Source: Coleophoma eucalyptorum
Lineage: Eukaryota > Ascomycota > Leotiomycetes > Helotiales > Dermateaceae
Assembly (NCBI GenBank): GCA_026120035.1
Contig: JALRME010000020.1
Span: 372,001 to 436,000, forward strand
Length of the DNA: 64,000 nucleotides
Direction: 5' to 3'
The position numbers were made by a program, and so were the translations under genes. Below the pieces are notes generated by a model. That model saw nothing but the letters and a program-made list of their open reading frames with translations, was not told where the DNA came from and made no database searches. Shown here piece after piece: positions 59,621-64,000 of the stretch. Position 1 is the stretch's first letter. The number at the start of each line of letters is the position of its first letter.

Positions 59621-60349
59621 ATGGCGCACGTTACAGGCCTGGGTGCCTTCTTTATCATCGTTCTCTTCTTGATTGTTGCCGGCGGAATTGCTTGGGTAGT
59701 CTTCACACATTTACGAGCGCGACGACTCGGCTTACCTCAACCAACGCTGCAGTCATACAACCCTTTCAATCAATCATCGTCGCGATATGGCGGATCAAGC
59801 TCAGGTGAGGGAGGAGTAAAGGGCTGGGTCAATGACAAGCTTCGCGCATTCAAGAACCGCAATAACCGCTCCGCCGGTGGTGCTTACGAGGAGCCTTTGA
59901 GCAGCAGTGTGCGTGGCAGGGCAGCAAACAGAGGCTTTGGTCCTTTGGATCCAGATGAGGCTTGGGATGCAAGAGTAGGCAATGAAGCGGATGCGTATGG
60001 TCCTGGGGGCTATTACGAGGAACAAGAGCTGGGTCTTCACCCTGGTGCGGGTCCTACTTCTGGTCAAGCACCTCCAGGATATGGAGAGAGTCGCGGAAGA
60101 AGCTTGAGTCGCGATCCGGAGCCATACATTGGTGGCACACAAGCAGGTCTGGATAGGAGATATGACGAGGAAATGGGCAGACCAACACAGAACCCTTTTG
60201 ACGACTCTGCCGAGCAAAGTAACGTCAGCTTAAGAGGTGTAAGCCCGAGACCCGTGGAGGCGCCTAGTCAGGCACAGGGACACAAGAAGACTGGCAGCAA
60301 TGATAGCAGCCCGACGGAGCGAAGGTCAATGTTCAGGGAGAATGTGTAA
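59621..60349 (+). CDS. Single-pass membrane protein, conserved fungal, unknown function
   Basis: Single exon, 242 aa. One hydrophobic helix (AFFIIVLFLIVAGGIAWVVF, residues about 9-28) follows a short N-terminus. The rest is hydrophilic and disordered, rich in Gly/Pro/Ser/Arg, with NPFNQSS and NPFDDSA (NPF endocytic-type motifs) and a C-terminal SPTERRSMFRENV. The arrangement suits an anchored adaptor or trafficking protein. No enzymatic domain is visible. Some databases call relatives acid-phosphatase-like, which this sequence does not support. Confidence 0.8.
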   Translation: MAHVTGLGAFFIIVLFLIVAGGIAWVVFTHLRARRLGLPQPTLQSYNPFNQSSSRYGGSSSGEGGVKGWVNDKLRAFKNRNNRSAGGAYEEPLSSSVRGRAANRGFGPLDPDEAWDARVGNEADAYGPGGYYEEQELGLHPGAGPTSGQAPPGYGESRGRSLSRDPEPYIGGTQAGLDRRYDEEMGRPTQNPFDDSAEQSNVSLRGVSPRPVEAPSQAQGHKKTGSNDSSPTERRSMFRENV

Positions 60350-60796
60350 GGAGGTGCAAAACGGGAGGCCGTGAAATGTTTAATTTCGGCGAATCAAGGA
60401 GTATGGGGTTTGGATTTTTGGTACAAAAAATACCTTATATATGAACAAGAAGCTGCACAAATGCTCGAACAGTGATTCTACCTACGCCTTCTTAAGAAAA
60501 TAAATTTCTCCCTGCTGCAGAATACTTCCATGTTGTGAAATATGCTGCTCTGTAGTTTGCCTATTGGACCTCATCTTTCATCAAATTGCGTTGATCAGTG
60601 CTGAGCATGCTATACAGCCCATTATGACGAAACTTACCTTACCCTACCTTAAGCATAATCAGCCCATCAACATGGCACGTGGTGATAACCCACATCGGCG
60701 CCAGGGTCTAATACTGTAGCAGATAAAAGCTTCCCCGCCATTAAATTGCCTTTAACTTTCTAAACACCTCATCCTAAGCACCACAGCAGTTTCCAG
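60350..60796. other. Intergenic: upstream of inositol monophosphatase
   Basis: 447 nt with the 3' flank of the membrane protein gene and the promoter of the next. A repeated CTTACCTTACCCTACCTTA tract lies near 60630-60650. No gene seen. Confidence 0.45.
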
Positions 60797-61750
60797 ATGG
60801 CTGATATCAACCTTCAGGAGGTCCATGACCTCCTCGTGAGCATTGCCCATGAGGCAGGCAAGATGATCATGTCTGCGACGCCATCTTACCTGTCTGCGGG
60901 GGAGAAGAAGAACTGTAGCTACCCACTATCCAAGCTTTACCACTCATCAATATGCTAACATTATATGCCTACAGCCGCCGATCTAGTCACCGAGACAGAT
61001 CAGGCAGTCGAAGCCATGGTATCCTCGCGGCTACAGACCAGCTATCCAGAATACAGCTTCATTGGGGAAGAAACATACAAGCCTGGCGTGACAAAGCTCA
61101 CTGACGCCCCCACATTCATCGTTGACCCAATTGACGGAACCACGAACTTCGTACACGCTTTCCCAGCCTTCTGCATTTCCCTCGGCTTTGTGGTTAATAA
61201 AACCCCTTCCGTGGGTGTTATATACAACCCATTTCTGGATGAATTATACACAGCCATTAAGGGCCAAGGAGCGTATCTTTCTCGAAATGGAGCAGCTAAG
61301 GAGAAGCTGCCACTGAAGCAGAATCCTGAGCCACTGAAGGATCTCAGTACTTGTCTTATTGGTACAGAATGGGGCAGCGATCGCACGGGCAACAACTTCG
61401 CCATCAAATGTGCCGTCTTCGCCAAACTTGCTGCCTCAAAGGAGGACGGCGGAGCAATGGTCCACAGCCTGCGTTCCATGGGATCCGCAGCGCTGAATCT
61501 CGCCGCTGTGGCTACTGGCCAACTAGACATTTACTGGGAGGGTGGGTGTTGGGCGTGGGACGTTGCTGCTGGTTGGTGTCTGCTGTCTGAGGCAGGTGGG
61601 ATCATGGCAGGTGGAAATCCTGGAGATTGGAACCCGACAATTGATGGGAGGAAGTACCTTGCTGTCAGAGCAGCTCCCGAGGGCCAGAAGGCTATTGTCG
61701 AAGAGATTTGGGCGGTGGTTGGAGATAGACGGCTAGAATACGAGAACTGA
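60797..61750 (+). CDS. Inositol monophosphatase family phosphatase
   Basis: Two exons (60797-60914, 60975-61750) give 297 aa. The metal-binding motifs are intact: GEE in FIGEETY, DPIDGTTNFVHAFPAFCISLGF, and the C-terminal WDVAAGWCLLSEAGG. It dephosphorylates myo-inositol 1-phosphate and related sugar phosphates with Mg2+, is Li-sensitive in the family, and is cytosolic. The fungal QutG protein of the quinate cluster is of this family; no quinate genes are present here, so a housekeeping role is more likely. Confidence 0.95.
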
Positions 61751-62312
61751 ACATTTTCTAACTCTCATATACCCTATATACTCTAGATGATATATCTAAA
61801 AGATGAGATAGAATAATTTACCTGCTCGCTTGTCAATTCAACTTCATATCAACTGCTTAGATCTAGCCCAACTTTTTCTTTAAAATTAATGAGCTAAAGT
61901 TTGCTGCGTCAACATCTGTAGCTCCGAAGCAAAAGGAAAAACAATTCGACACTTCTATAGAGGAAGGAATAAAATATTAAATATGAATTACAGGACTCTC
62001 AAAGGGAAGCACTTTAGGATTGGGTTTGTTGGCTTGATAGGACCTGTCTTGCAGCGGCAATATGATTGGTAGAGAGTCCTGGTTTGTTGCTATCTGTTGG
62101 ACTGCTGGAAACGATTGTACAATATCCTGGTTACGCTACATATGTATCATTCACTGATCAGGCTTTGAATGACCTCTTGTACGATATTCGAAAGGGTATG
62201 CAGAAACAAACTTGCAGTTTTATTCAGTTAAAGGATTATGCATTCTTTGTAACATTCGATGAAAGTACGGAGGAACGGACACTTCCAGTTATTGACCACA
62301 ATGCCGCGTCTC
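61751..62312. other. Convergent intergenic region
   Basis: AT-rich. A frame of about 124 codons that starts here on the plus strand runs antisense through the small membrane-protein gene and has no domain. Nothing else seen. Confidence 0.5.
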
Positions 62313-62830
62313 TTACGTCAACAAGCCCAAGAGTCCACACACTATCCAACTACCAGCAAGATACAACATATTCAAACGCACTTCCAATGTTTTTGATATC
62401 GCCTCATTATAATCACCTACACCAGGTATTGGTATCTTAGCCTTACCGGCCCAGAAGTCGCCAACGTGTTTCCGTGCAGCTAACAAAGCTGCGATGTTCA
62501 CAGCAGCCACGACCAATTTCGTCGTGCTTGTTGTTCTGACGAGAAGCAAGTATGCAGAGCTAAGGAGCGTCGATATAACCTGACCCAAGTTTAACTGGTG
62601 AAGCAGGGGAGTCAAGAGATGGGGGCAAATACTGTTATTGTGGCAGAGGCTTGGGTTTTACGTGTGTCCCACAGCTGCTTCTCGGCTATGTTTGAGTATT
62701 TTGCAGCTTTCTCGCTCTTTTCTTCATATTTCAAGAGGTTGGAGATGGCAACTGCACTGTTTACATAGAGATTATAACCTGCAAAAGCTGTCTGGAAGGT
62801 GTAGATGAGTGATACGAGTGCTGATGCCAT
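62313..62830 (-). CDS. Small membrane protein, unknown function
   Basis: Two exons on the minus strand (62830-62633, 62579-62313) give 154 aa. About three hydrophobic stretches are visible: the N-terminus (MASALVSLIYTFQTAFAGY), VISTLLSSAYLLLVRTT, and LYLAGSWIVCGLLGLL at the end. A charged segment YEEKSEKAAKYSNIAEKQ lies between. The intron (62632-62580) keeps frame and has a GTATTT donor, which is weak. I do not recognise the family; the regular hydrophobic pattern and in-frame splice are the support. Confidence 0.6.
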
Positions 62831-63554
62831 AGTGGTGGATTATTGCGGATAGTTCTGGAGTTTGATCTGAGGTGTGGTTTGATTTAGAATTTTTTAATCA
62901 AGAGAACAATGATAGAGTGAAAAGAACAGAGAGGGCCAATCTGTGTTTATGTATCAAGATTCGTAGTTGGCTCTTATCTCTATGACTCTCTTCCTCTGAT
63001 CGGTGTTTTGCTTTGCATGCGAGGCTAGCTAGCCTCGTCATTGTCACGATGACGTATCTGTGTGTTCTTTCATGCATTGCCCGACCTACCCCAGATTTTA
63101 GGAAATACGGATCCAACCAGACCAGAATTACAAGATCCACATATTGGGTTTGAAGGTGGCTCGCATGAAAGTCCTGAAGAGGTCCCAATATGTAGTAGTA
63201 TATTAAAAGAACGTTTGATAGCTCATATCACTGCATGAATGACGATGAATTTCGCTCTCGAGGGTTGAGGATTGGCTATAAGCATACGAGCTTTTGTTGA
63301 TGAATTGGATAGTGTCTCATCAAATGATATTGAATTCAAAGACTTTATAATTCGCAAGCACGAGAACTTCTTTCAAATGTGAAATGTAGGGAATAGAATG
63401 GTTGTTCGGACTAGGTGTTAGAATCGAATACAATCACGTGCAGCTATCCTTCCCTCGGTAAATCGCTTTTGCCGTTTCCAGCCGATTTCGCTACCTCCAA
63501 ATTCCATCAGCATCATCACTTCAAGCTCTCAATTGATTGCCCATACAAGACATC
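62831..63554. other. Divergent intergenic region, small membrane protein / ETF-beta
   Basis: 724 nt, no gene recognised. A short palindrome-like GAGGCTAGCTAGCCTC lies at about 63020-63035. The stretch before the ETF-beta ATG is CT-rich. Confidence 0.5.
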
Positions 63555-64000
63555 ATGTCAGCCCTACGTATCTTGGTACCTGTGAAGCGGGTGATTGATT
63601 ATGCAGTATGTAATGGTCCAATTCTTCATAGCTGTTAGATACAGCATCAAACAGGCACTTGCACATGCAGAATCTAACCTACTTCGCAGGTCAAACCTCG
63701 TGTCAACAAGGCCCAGACGGCTGTTGAGACTACTGGTGTCAAGCACAGCATGAATCCCTTCGATGAACTCTCCATCGAGGAGAGTGTGCGAATCCGCGAG
63801 AAGAAGTCAGCACCAGGCGGAGTAGAAGATATTGTAGCCTTCTCAGCTGGTCCTTCGAAAGCTCAAGACATCCTACGAACAGCTATGGCTATGGGAGCTG
63901 ACCGCTCAATCCATGTCGAGGTTAAGGAAGGCGATGATCTAGAACCTCTCGGAGTTGCAAAGCTACTTGCCAAGGTTGTCGAGGCCGAGAAGAGTAACTT
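63555..64000 (+). CDS. Electron transfer flavoprotein beta subunit (partial, 3' end beyond window)
   Basis: Exons 63555-63605 and 63690 onward give the first 120 residues. The start MSALRILVPVKRVIDYAVKP and the PFDELSIEESVRIREKK stretch are the ETF-beta N-terminal signature, followed by the AMP-binding half (FSAGPSKAQDILRTAMAMGA). The protein works in the mitochondrial matrix with ETF-alpha, passing electrons from acyl-CoA and amine dehydrogenases to ETF-QO. The full protein is about 260 aa, so roughly half is missing. Confidence 0.95.

Noticed and set aside
62066..62440. 124-codon plus-strand frame
   Set aside because: No ATG-led conserved protein; it runs antisense to the better supported two-exon membrane protein.

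Overview
The window reads as nuclear DNA of a filamentous ascomycete (Pezizomycotina). Most genes carry several short spliceosomal introns (about 38-110 nt, GTRAGT donors, YAG acceptors). There are C2H2 and Zn2Cys6 fungal regulators, a PTH11-type membrane protein, a secreted GH11 xylanase and ACS-family transporters. The class cannot be fixed from sequence alone. I placed 27 protein genes by joining exons in frame; all but the last (cut by the window edge) give complete reading frames. No rRNA, tRNA, CRISPR array or intact transposon was seen.

Region 1 (about 355-28903) is the main discovery. It has eleven adjacent genes: molybdenum-cofactor sulfurase (hxB type), ACS transporter, amidase, short-chain dehydrogenase, CE4-fold cyclic-imide-hydrolase type protein, phenol-hydroxylase-type monooxygenase, salicylate-hydroxylase-type monooxygenase, 2-oxoglutarate dioxygenase, xanthine-dehydrogenase-like molybdo-hydroxylase, Old Yellow Enzyme, and a C2H2 plus fungal-trans regulator. 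This is the gene set of the nicotinate catabolic (hxn) regulon described in Aspergillus nidulans: S, T, R, Y, X, V, W, M, N and one P/Z-type transporter. Here it is one contiguous block and is bordered by a gene for the enzyme that sulfurates the cofactor of HxnS. The proposed flow is nicotinate to 6-hydroxynicotinate (S), to 2,5-dihydroxypyridine (X), then ring hydroxylation and reduction (V, T, W) to a hydroxyglutarimide, ring opening (M), and release of ammonia with 2-hydroxyglutarate (N). Three divergent promoters (W/M, X/Y, S/T) and shared upstream motifs (a 17-bp identical element, CCCCACT boxes, GATA sites) suggest common control.

Region 2 (29924-41658) looks like a hemicellulose-use neighbourhood: secreted GH11 xylanase, intracellular-type GH31 alpha-xylosidase, secreted GH3 glycosidase, an alpha/beta hydrolase and a Zn2Cys6 regulator. 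XlnR-like and CreA-like sites lie in the GH31/GH3 divergent promoter.

Region 3 (42000-50368) holds a HAD haloacid-dehalogenase-like protein, an amino-acid permease, a DAO-type FAD oxidoreductase and a second ACS transporter, with GATA-rich spacing that suggests nitrogen scavenging.

Region 4 (51754-64000) holds a PTH11-like membrane protein, an orphan FAD monooxygenase, an OPT oligopeptide transporter, a single-pass membrane protein, an inositol monophosphatase, a small membrane protein and the 5' part of ETF-beta.
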